This document shows, one piece after another, positions 51,288 to 58,265 of a stretch of DNA of 64,000 bases. The position numbers were made by a program, and so were the translations under genes. The stretch is from WQXF01 sp031553615 (GTDB taxonomy: Bacteria > Bacillota > Clostridia > Christensenellales > Aristaeellaceae): contig JAVBLJ010000009.1 of NCBI GenBank assembly GCA_031553615.1, positions 18,698 to 82,697 on the forward strand, given 5' to 3'. The notes beneath the pieces are model-generated. The model was given only the letters and a program-made list of their open reading frames with translations, did no database searches and had not been told where the DNA came from. Each line of letters opens with the position of its first letter. Positions within the stretch are counted from its first letter, which is position 1.

Positions 51288-52340
51288 ATGGCAACGAAGA
51301 GTGAGAATCCGGATAGCAAGAGCACGGAAACCAAGGAAAAGCCGGAGCGGAAGATTGTGTCCGTTGCAAAGGAAAATGGAGAAGACGCTGTAAAGAAGAC
51401 GGCGGCCAAGGCTGCGTCAAAGGCGAAGGAAGCCAAGGAAGAAGTCGCCGAATCAGCGAAAGAGGCCGAAGCAGCAGTGAAGACTGCCGCGAAAGCCGCG
51501 AAGACCGAGGCGACGACGGCTGTGAAGGCTGTGGCCGATAAAGCCGAGGATGCGGTGGAGGATGCGGCGGAAGCCGCTGACGAGATCGTCGAAGCCGCGA
51601 AGCCTGCGACCAAACCGGCGACAAAGCCCGCCGCAAAGCCTGCAGCGGCAGCACCGAGCACCACCGGCAAGAAGAGCTCCGCTCCCTGGCGCATCGCCGC
51701 CGGTGTGGCGTGGCTGTTGGGCGTGGCGGCTATGGTGCTGGCGGTTATCATGATCATGGAGGGCAACGAGCGCCTGATGTACGTCGGTATCGGCGGCGCG
51801 GCGGTGTTCTGCGTAGTGGGTGCGTTCCTGTGGAAGCATGCCAACCGCATCAGCCCCTGCAAGGTGAAGCAGGATGGCACCTTCAAATCCAAGCTGCTGA
51901 CCTTCCTATGGAATCAAATGGGCGTGCTGGCCACGTTCGTCATCTTCCTGCCCATCGGTCTGGTGCTGCTGCTCAAGAGCGACAAGTTGAGCCCCAACGG
52001 CAAGAAGTGGGCTGCGATCATCACGGCGGTCCTGGTGGCGGTGGTCGGTGCGGTTTCCGCCGATTACAACGCGCCCGTCGCCGAGGCCAGCAACCGCATG
52101 ACCGAAACCCAGATTGAAGAGAAGGTTGCTTCCGGCGAAATCACCGTGCCCGAGGGATATGAGGATATGCTGGATAAGGGCGCGTTTTTTACCAAGTACG
52201 GGTACTCGTTCCACTTCGACGAGAACTGCCGTACAATCGCGCGTTCGCTGACCATCTATTCGGGCTCGCTGGCCGATGCGCTTGAGGCCAACAAGCTGGA
52301 TCCCTGCGATTTCTGCGCGTTAAATGTAGCGGCGGAGTAA
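51288..52340 (+). CDS. Ala/Lys-rich membrane protein with C-terminal His/Cys motif
   Basis: A 350-residue protein in three parts. Residues 1-125 are an Ala/Lys/Glu-rich helical region resembling LEA or histone-H1-like tails (KKTAAKAASKAKEAKEEVAE, then KPATKPAAKPAAAA). Four membrane helices follow (about 131-155, 160-180, 205-228, 238-255). The soluble C-terminus (about 280-350) contains FHFDENC and ends PCDFCALNVAAE, giving a His/Cys/CxxC arrangement that could bind a metal. That motif resembles small Cys4/His-Cys modules at the ends of some envelope proteins. The function is unknown. GGAGGGG precedes the ATG. Confidence 0.85.
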   Translation: MATKSENPDSKSTETKEKPERKIVSVAKENGEDAVKKTAAKAASKAKEAKEEVAESAKEAEAAVKTAAKAAKTEATTAVKAVADKAEDAVEDAAEAADEIVEAAKPATKPATKPAAKPAAAAPSTTGKKSSAPWRIAAGVAWLLGVAAMVLAVIMIMEGNERLMYVGIGGAAVFCVVGAFLWKHANRISPCKVKQDGTFKSKLLTFLWNQMGVLATFVIFLPIGLVLLLKSDKLSPNGKKWAAIITAVLVAVVGAVSADYNAPVAEASNRMTETQIEEKVASGEITVPEGYEDMLDKGAFFTKYGYSFHFDENCRTIARSLTIYSGSLADALEANKLDPCDFCALNVAAE

Positions 52341-52359
52341 CGCAAAGCCTGGTTTTGTT

Positions 52360-52401
52360 AAAAACACCCGCGCTGAACCGCATGTTCGGCGCGGGTGTTT
52401 T
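52360..52401 (+). terminator. terminator after the Ala/Lys-rich membrane protein gene
   Basis: AAAACACCCGCGC pairs with GCGCGGGTGTTTT around a loop that itself contains GAAC/GTTC. T and A runs on both sides suit the convergent gene too. Confidence 0.8.
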
Positions 52402-52450
52402 GCTGTGCATGGTTGTGCTATCTACGGTTGTTTTCGGCGAAGAGCGTTGG

Positions 52451-53305
52451 TCAGGGTCTTCCATCCCAGAGGAGCTCGGCTTCGCGCCAAAGCTCGGCTG
52501 GAACCGCGTCCACAGGATGGCCCAAGGCACGTTCGGCGTAAGCCATGCAAAAATGAATGAGGGGCATCAGGTGGTATATGCCGGTGCGCAGTTCGAGCGT
52601 GCAAGCCCGTGCGACGCCGGGCGCAAGCTCGGTTAGTCCGCGACGCTGCAATGCGCAAACGACGGCTTCCACATCATAAGGAATATGGCGGAAGGTGACG
52701 CAGGCCGGGTCGGCGGGGGAGCGGGTTTCATCGAGCAACGCGTAGGAGGCGACGGCCCCAAGCCCCATCATCGATATGCCAACCGATCCCGCGTTGAGGT
52801 AAGCGCGGCTGTCCAGATGATAAAAGGATTGACTATGACAGTGGCCGCCCGCGAGCCAACGCTGCGGCACGCCTTGCAGCGCGGCTTCGGCCTCGAGCTG
52901 CGTAGTGATCAGGCGGCGGACATCGTTGGGCGCGCCGTGGAAAAGTGCCGCTCCGCCGGGGATATTCGTCAGTGTCTGTGCGGTGGGCAGCGCGCGCATG
53001 GCAAGCCAATGATCAGGCCGCAGATTTTCGCAGGTCCAGGCCAGGAGGCGTAGCTGGGTTCCGGTCCACCAATCGGGGTGGAGGCCATCCTTAGCCTCGA
53101 GCAGGGAAAGCTCGCGATTGCCGGCGATTTGCACCACCGGCATCGTCTCGTTTAGCTCCGTAAGCCGGTCCAGCACCTCGCAGGGGTAGGGCAGCTCGCC
53201 AGTGCTATCGCCCAACACCCACATGCTCGAAACGCGAGGCAGATCGGCGATCACTGCATCGAGCGCGGGCAAATTGGCGTGAATATCAGAAAGAACGGCA
53301 ATCAT
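52451..53305 (-). CDS. calcineurin-like metallophosphoesterase, MJ0936/YfcE type
   Basis: A 284-residue phosphoesterase. Metal ligands are seen as Asp7 and His9 in LSDIHAN, Asp33 in LGDSTGE, Asn63 in AGNRE and the final GGHCHSQ. The usual His after Asn in the GNH motif is Arg64 here, and the GYGP loop after the second Asp is missing, so the substrate site is modified and activity may differ. Most of the C-terminal 80 residues lie outside the catalytic core. AGGAGC precedes the ATG. It lies downstream of a small membrane-protein gene on the same strand. Confidence 0.9.
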   Translation of the reverse strand: MIAVLSDIHANLPALDAVIADLPRVSSMWVLGDSTGELPYPCEVLDRLTELNETMPVVQIAGNRELSLLEAKDGLHPDWWTGTQLRLLAWTCENLRPDHWLAMRALPTAQTLTNIPGGAALFHGAPNDVRRLITTQLEAEAALQGVPQRWLAGGHCHSQSFYHLDSRAYLNAGSVGISMMGLGAVASYALLDETRSPADPACVTFRHIPYDVEAVVCALQRRGLTELAPGVARACTLELRTGIYHLMPLIHFCMAYAERALGHPVDAVPAELWREAELLWDGRP

Positions 53306-53385
53306 TCGGTGCTCCTAACGGTTTTTACGCCAAGCAGGCGGTCGCATCTGTACGGCGCTTGCGCTTTATGATACAATATGCTTTG

Positions 53386-53862
53386 TTACTCCAGCGTGGA
53401 AAGCAGGCTGTTCAATTCATCGATGGCGATGCTCAGCTCGTTGTACGTGTCGGTAACCACTTGCCCGGTCTGTATCTTTTGATCGCATCGATCAAGCAAT
53501 TCGATGCAGCGGTTGATCGTCGCCTCGCTGACCAGCACGTTGCCTGCGCCGTAGATGCCTGCGGCCATCACGTTGACGGTGCGGGCTGCGTACACGTGCT
53601 GGCGCACGGTCGCGACCATGGCCTCGGTCTTTGAGCCACCGGTGGGCAGCAGCTGGGTGACGCGTGTCTTGGCCTGGGAAACCTCGGTCTTTATTTGGGA
53701 AACCAGCGCATGGCGCGTGTTGGCACTCGTACGAGATGCACTGGAATAGGCAAAGAAAAGGCTAATGCTGGCAATCGCAAGCACCAACACGAGCAAGGAC
53801 AAAAGGGTTCCCTGGATGTTCGAGCGGTTTTTGGAACGGGATGGCTGGGTGTAGCGGTACAT
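53386..53862 (-). CDS. small membrane-anchored protein of unknown function
   Basis: A 158-residue protein with a basic N-terminus, one membrane helix (about 18-40, GTLLSLLVLVLAIASISLFF) and an extracellular mostly helical region (about 45-158), with Ser/Thr-rich and coiled-coil-like stretches (ALVSQIKTEVSQAKTRVTQL). No family is recognised. The ATG has AAAGGAG seven bases upstream. The gene is divergent from the glutamine synthetase gene and upstream of the phosphoesterase gene. Confidence 0.78.
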   Translation of the reverse strand: MYRYTQPSRSKNRSNIQGTLLSLLVLVLAIASISLFFAYSSASRTSANTRHALVSQIKTEVSQAKTRVTQLLPTGGSKTEAMVATVRQHVYAARTVNVMAAGIYGAGNVLVSEATINRCIELLDRCDQKIQTGQVVTDTYNELSIAIDELNSLLSTLE

Positions 53863-53972
53863 TTTTTCACTCCTTTGGCATTACGAGTGTGGACGAACAA
53901 AATGCTATACGTGTATCATACCATGAAACACCGACGCGGTAAAGCGGTGTATCATCTGTTGTGGGGGAAAGG

Positions 53973-56078
53973 ATGGGCGCAGTGAAAAAGACGCAGGAAG
54001 CATTGGCCGAAACCTTCGGGAGCAACGTATTCTCCGACCAGGTAATGAGGCTTCGGTTGCCCCAAAATATCTACCAAGCGCTGCGCCGCACCATTGAAGA
54101 AGGTGCCCTGTTGGACCCGGCGACCGCCGAGGTCATCGCCGCCGCTATGAAGGAATGGGCGGTAGAGCGCGGGGCAACCCACTACACCCATTGGTTCCAG
54201 CCCATGAGCGGGCAATCGGCCGAAAAGCAGGAGGCCTTTATCGCGCCCCACGAGCACGGCAACGTGATGCTGGAGTTCTCCGGCCGCGCGCTGATTCGTG
54301 GTGAGGCCGATGCGTCCAGCTTCCCCACGGGCGGGTTGCGTGCTACCTTCGAGGCGCGCGGCTACACCGCTTGGGATTGTACGGCACCTGCCTTTTTGCG
54401 CGAGGACCCGGATGGTATTGTGGCGCTGTGCATCCCCACCGCGTTCTGTTCGTTTAATGGGGAAGCACTCGATACGCGCACGCCGCTGCTGCGTGCCTCC
54501 GAAGCGCTTTCGAAGCAGGCGGTGCGCGTGCTGCACGCGCTGGGCAACACCGAGGTCAGCCGGGTGCATGCCAACGTCGGTTTGGAGCAGGAATACTTCC
54601 TGATCGACCGCGATCTCTACCGCAAGCGTCGCGACATCGTGTACACGGGCCGCACGCTCTTTGGCGCAAAGCCGCCCAAGGGCCAGGAGATGAACGATCA
54701 GTATTATGCCGCGATGCGCCAGCGCGTATCCGGTTTCATGGCGGAATTGAACTTGGAGCTTTGGAAGCTGGGCGTGGCCGCCAAAACGCAGCACAACGAG
54801 GCCGCTCCCGCGCAGCATGAGGTCGCGGTATTGTACGATAGCGCCGTGTCCGCCTGCGATCAGAACCAGCTGACCATGATGATGCTGCGCAAGGTGGCCG
54901 CGCGCAGGGGGATGGCCGCGCTGCTACATGAAAAGCCGTTCGCCTGCGTGAGCGGAAGCGGCAAGCACGATAACTGGTCGCTCTGCACCGACACGGGCGA
55001 GAATCTGCTCGATCCGGGAAAGGACCCGGAGCACAACCTGCGCTTCCGGCTGTTTTTCCTAGCGGTGATTGCGGCGGTGGATAGGTTCCCGGGCCTGTTG
55101 CGCATGACCAGCGCCAGCCCCAGCAACGATCACCGGCTGGGCGGACACGAGGCGCCGACGCCGCTGCTTTCGGTGTACATCGGCGAACCGCTGCTGTGCA
55201 TGCTGCGCAATCAAAAACTATCCAAGCCCAAGGGGAAGATTCACAGCGGCGTATCCACTATGCCGGAGTTGAGCCAGGATTACAACGACCGCAACCGCAC
55301 CTCTCCCTTTGCGTTTACCGGTAATAAGTTCGAAGTCCGCATGCTGGGTTCCTCGCAATCGGCGGCCACGGCGAACACTGTGATGGCGGCCATCGTGGCC
55401 GATGAGTTGCAGAGGTTGGCCGACCGGCTGGAGGATGCGGCCGATTCGCAGACAGCGGGCTGGGCGCTCTGCGGCGAGGTGTTTGCCGAGCACGAGCGCG
55501 TGCTATTCAATGGGAACTGCTACGCCGAGGAATGGCGCGAAAAGACCGCCAAGCAGCGTGGCCTGCGCACCTATCCCACCAGCGTGGAAGCCACAGAAGC
55601 GCTTTCGGAGCCGGAAGCGATCGAGATGTTTGAGCGCCAGCGGGTGTTCACGCGCCAGGAGATGGCCTCCCGCGTGCAGCTTCGCCACGAGGCGTACATT
55701 AAATCGTTACGCATTGAGGGCAATACCATGGTCGAGCAGCAGCGGCGCTGGATACTGCCTGCGGTGATGCGCTGGCAGAGCGAGCTGTCGGCGCAATGCG
55801 CCGCGCTGGAGCATGCCGACACGCCGAGCCGCGCGCAGCGCGCCGAGCTGGCGGCGGTTACCGAGCAGATCGAAGCGCTGTATAGCGCGGTGGAGCACCT
55901 GGAGCAATTGCTCGAAACCCTGCCCGATGGAGCGGATGGGAAGCATGCCGCCCTATGGCGCGATGGCATACTGCCCGCTATGGCGGCGGCAAGGGCTGCC
56001 TGCGATGCGCTGGAGACGCGCATGCCTCACGAGCAATGGCCGGTGCCGACCTACGGGGAGCTGCTTTTCCACGTTTGA
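53973..56078 (+). CDS. glnN: glutamine synthetase, type III (GlnN family)
   Basis: A 701-residue enzyme that makes glutamine from glutamate, ammonia and ATP. Type III size and motifs are present: FSDQVMRLRLPQNIYQALRR at the start, THYTHWFQPMSGQSAEKQEA, NVGLEQEYFLID, KTQHNEAAPAQHEVAVLYDS, and the glycine-rich loop SGSGKHDNWSL. The long C-terminal helical region (about 560-690) is characteristic. The ATG at 53973 is used; a GTG at 53982 has better ribosome binding site spacing (AAAGGA) and is possible. The gene is isolated, without amtB or glnB nearby. Confidence 0.95.
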   Translation: MGAVKKTQEALAETFGSNVFSDQVMRLRLPQNIYQALRRTIEEGALLDPATAEVIAAAMKEWAVERGATHYTHWFQPMSGQSAEKQEAFIAPHEHGNVMLEFSGRALIRGEADASSFPTGGLRATFEARGYTAWDCTAPAFLREDPDGIVALCIPTAFCSFNGEALDTRTPLLRASEALSKQAVRVLHALGNTEVSRVHANVGLEQEYFLIDRDLYRKRRDIVYTGRTLFGAKPPKGQEMNDQYYAAMRQRVSGFMAELNLELWKLGVAAKTQHNEAAPAQHEVAVLYDSAVSACDQNQLTMMMLRKVAARRGMAALLHEKPFACVSGSGKHDNWSLCTDTGENLLDPGKDPEHNLRFRLFFLAVIAAVDRFPGLLRMTSASPSNDHRLGGHEAPTPLLSVYIGEPLLCMLRNQKLSKPKGKIHSGVSTMPELSQDYNDRNRTSPFAFTGNKFEVRMLGSSQSAATANTVMAAIVADELQRLADRLEDAADSQTAGWALCGEVFAEHERVLFNGNCYAEEWREKTAKQRGLRTYPTSVEATEALSEPEAIEMFERQRVFTRQEMASRVQLRHEAYIKSLRIEGNTMVEQQRRWILPAVMRWQSELSAQCAALEHADTPSRAQRAELAAVTEQIEALYSAVEHLEQLLETLPDGADGKHAALWRDGILPAMAAARAACDALETRMPHEQWPVPTYGELLFHV

Positions 56079-56105
56079 TCGCCGGAGGCGGCCGGGTGCT
56101 AAGAG

Positions 56106-56150
56106 TATGGCGCGATAAAGCGTGGCGAGATAAAGTAGGGCGCGATAAGG
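56106..56150. repeat. 15-bp tandem repeat, three units, upstream of the HutP-like gene
   Basis: TATGGCGCGATAAAG, CGTGGCGAGATAAAG and TAGGGCGCGATAAGG follow each other exactly (56106-56150). The third unit supplies the AAGG of the next gene's ribosome binding site. Confidence 0.75.
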
Positions 56151-56160
56151 ATGTGTTCAC

Positions 56161-56592
56161 ATGGAGCGTCAGTTGACGCAGGAGCAAACCGGAAGCAGCG
56201 AGGTGGCGCGGGCAGCGCTGCTGATGGCCTCCTCCCGCAGCCGGGAGGAAGAGAAGGAGATTCGCACCGCGTGGGCGGAGAACGGGGTACGGGCAAGCGC
56301 CGTGGATTACGGCGGCGACTTTGTGCCCTCGGTGATGCGCATCGTGGAGCGCGCCGTGGTGACCGCCAAGCGTGATGGGTTGATCGGCGATTCGTTCCAA
56401 GAGGAAGGGGCCGTCGCCGGGGCTGCGCATGAGGCCGTTACCCAAATCAGCACGAAAGCCTTGGGGCTGAGCGTGGGCGGCAAGATCGGCATCGCGCGCC
56501 GCGATGTCCACGTGGCGGTGGTGCTGTTCATGGGCGTAGGTCTGGTGCACTTGAACGAGGTCTGCCTTGGCATGGGGCACCGGGTGATCTAG
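56161..56592 (+). CDS. HutP-family RNA-binding regulator
   Basis: A 143-residue protein of the HutP family, whose Bacillus member binds hut mRNA with histidine and Mg2+ to prevent termination. The C-terminal core is recognisable: GGKIGIARRDVHVAVVLFMG, VGLVHLNEVCLGMGHRVI, with the His residues of the metal site. No histidine-utilisation genes are adjacent. AAGGA lies nine bases before the ATG. A three-unit 15-bp repeat ends in this ribosome binding site, which could be a target for its own regulation, though this is only an inference. Confidence 0.85.
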   Translation: MERQLTQEQTGSSEVARAALLMASSRSREEEKEIRTAWAENGVRASAVDYGGDFVPSVMRIVERAVVTAKRDGLIGDSFQEEGAVAGAAHEAVTQISTKALGLSVGGKIGIARRDVHVAVVLFMGVGLVHLNEVCLGMGHRVI

Positions 56593-56660
56593 CAGGATTT
56601 GCTGGAATACTTTGAAGAATTGACGAGGTTCGAATAGAACCGATTGAAGGAAGGTTCGAT

Positions 56661-57335
56661 ATGCCGCATAGCATCGCAATCGATGGCCCGGTGGGGGCTG
56701 GAAAATCCACAGTGGCCCGCATGGTCGCGGAGAGCTTGGGATTTTCCTACCTAGATACGGGTGCAATGTACCGCGCCATGGGGCTCAAAATGCTGCGACT
56801 GGGTGAAGACCTGCAGGATGAGGCGGTTGCGACGCGCATCATGGCGGACACGGTGGTGGACGTGCGCTTTGCGGAGGGCGCACAGCGCACGCTGCTCGAT
56901 GGCGAGGATGTAACCGATCAGCTGCGCACGCCCGAGGCCAGCAATGCCGCTTCGGCGGTGTCGAAGTGGCAGGCGGTGCGCTCGCGGTTGGTGGCAATGC
57001 AACGCACCATCGCGGAGGGCGTGGACATGGTGCTCGACGGGCGCGATATTGGCACGCGCGTGCTGCCCGACGCGACGTTGAAGGTATTCTTGACGGCGCG
57101 ACCCGAGGTGCGCGCCCGCCGCCGTTACGACGAGCTGGTCGCCAAGGGTTCGCCGGTCACGTTTGAGCAGGTGTTCAGCGACATGATTGCCCGCGACGCG
57201 CAGGATGCCGGGCGCGCGATCGATCCGGTGCGGCAGGCCGAGGATGCGGTGCTGGTGGATACCACCGCTATGACGCAGCCGGAAGTCGTGCAGCACGTGG
57301 TGGAGCTTTTCCGCAATAGGGTGTGCGAACGATAG
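56661..57335 (+). CDS. cmk: cytidylate kinase
   Basis: A 224-residue enzyme phosphorylating CMP and dCMP with ATP. The P-loop is GPVGAGKST (residues 9-17), followed by YLDTGAMYRAMG. Also seen are the CMP-binding GRDIGTRVLPDATLKVFLTA and the lid segment RARRRYDEL. The ATG at 56661 follows GAAGGAAGG. It opens the conserved clostridial cluster cmk-plsC-ispH-rpsA. Confidence 0.96.
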   Translation: MPHSIAIDGPVGAGKSTVARMVAESLGFSYLDTGAMYRAMGLKMLRLGEDLQDEAVATRIMADTVVDVRFAEGAQRTLLDGEDVTDQLRTPEASNAASAVSKWQAVRSRLVAMQRTIAEGVDMVLDGRDIGTRVLPDATLKVFLTARPEVRARRRYDELVAKGSPVTFEQVFSDMIARDAQDAGRAIDPVRQAEDAVLVDTTAMTQPEVVQHVVELFRNRVCER

Positions 57336-57348
57336 TGTGTGAACGATA
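57321..57348. repeat. 14-bp tandem duplication at the cmk-plsC junction
   Basis: GTGTGCGAACGATA (57321-57334) is followed by GTGTGTGAACGATA (57335-57348), one mismatch. It covers the end of cmk and the candidate start codons of plsC. Confidence 0.75.
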
Positions 57349-57362
57349 GGGAGATGCGTGAA

Positions 57363-58061
57363 GTGGAAGATCGATTGAAAGCCGAAAAAGAACCGAAAGC
57401 CGAAAAAGAACCGAAGGCTGTGAAAGCACCGAAACCTACGAAAAAGTACCCGAAAAGCGCGCTCTACAGCGTGGCGCTGGCGCTCTATCGCGTGCTGTTC
57501 TTTGTGTTCATGCGCGGTAAGGTGAACGGCCGGGAGCATGTGCCCACGGAGGGGCCGGTGGTGCTGATGTGCAACCACATCCATGCGCTCGACCCCTTTA
57601 CACTGTGCACATGCGCATCCAAGCGCCAGGCGCATTTCCTGGCCAAAAAGGAGCTCTTTAAGTACGGGTGGATTGCACGGATTCTTCGCAGCATGCACGC
57701 GATCTCGGTGGATCGGGGGCAGTTTGACCTGGCGGCGAAGCGCGCGTGCGCCGCGGAGCTGCGTGCGGGCGAGGTGCTGGGCATATTTCCCGAGGGCACG
57801 CGCGGGGATGGCAAAGTGCTGGGCCCGCTGCTCAGCGGAGCGGCGGTGCTGGCGCTACGTAGCTCCGCGCCGGTCATACCGCTGTACATCGCGGGCAAAT
57901 ATGGCCTGTTCGGCGGGCTGCGCGTGTCCGCGGGTGCGCCGATTCCGATCGATGATCTGCGCGCCCAGGGTGCGGACAAGGAATCGACCGATATCTTCCT
58001 GGTACGCATGCGCGAATCGATGGAGGCACTGCGCGCAACCTGCGAAAAGCCCAAGGCGTGA
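57363..58061 (+). CDS. plsC: 1-acyl-sn-glycerol-3-phosphate acyltransferase
   Basis: An acyltransferase of about 232 residues that makes phosphatidic acid for phospholipid synthesis. The catalytic H-x4-D motif reads NHIHALD, and the acyl-acceptor motif reads IFPEGTRGDG. The N-terminus is a Lys/Glu/Pro-rich extension with a repeated AEKEPK unit, ahead of a hydrophobic segment (ALYSVALALYRVLFFVFMRG). The start is uncertain: GTG 57363 has GGGAG nine bases upstream, while ATG 57354 and GTG 57339 are in frame. The gene sits between cmk and ispH-rpsA, as in many Clostridia. Confidence 0.93.
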   Translation: MEDRLKAEKEPKAEKEPKAVKAPKPTKKYPKSALYSVALALYRVLFFVFMRGKVNGREHVPTEGPVVLMCNHIHALDPFTLCTCASKRQAHFLAKKELFKYGWIARILRSMHAISVDRGQFDLAAKRACAAELRAGEVLGIFPEGTRGDGKVLGPLLSGAAVLALRSSAPVIPLYIAGKYGLFGGLRVSAGAPIPIDDLRAQGADKESTDIFLVRMRESMEALRATCEKPKA

Positions 58062-58112
58062 GAAAACGGAAGGCGTTTGGGCGGATACACCACACGAATG
58101 CAAGAATGTAAT

Positions 58113-58134
58113 ACATTGTTAATGCAATGTTTTC
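58113..58134 (+). terminator. weak terminator-like hairpin after plsC
   Basis: ACATTG (58113-58118) and CAATGT (58125-58130) with a six-base loop, followed by TTT. The stem is short. Confidence 0.35.
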
Positions 58135-58265
58135 GTGTTTTGCGCACAAAACCTTCGCGCGAGGCAGGATTTGTTGGATATCAAAGCGAAGTAAAGCAGA
58201 TATTCACGTGCTGTGCTTGAATCGAAGGATAATCAAGGCAATTCGAAAGGCAATGTTTAGCAAAA

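Noticed and set aside
56106..56150. CRISPR-like direct repeats
   Set aside because: The three units are adjacent with no spacers and no cas genes are present.
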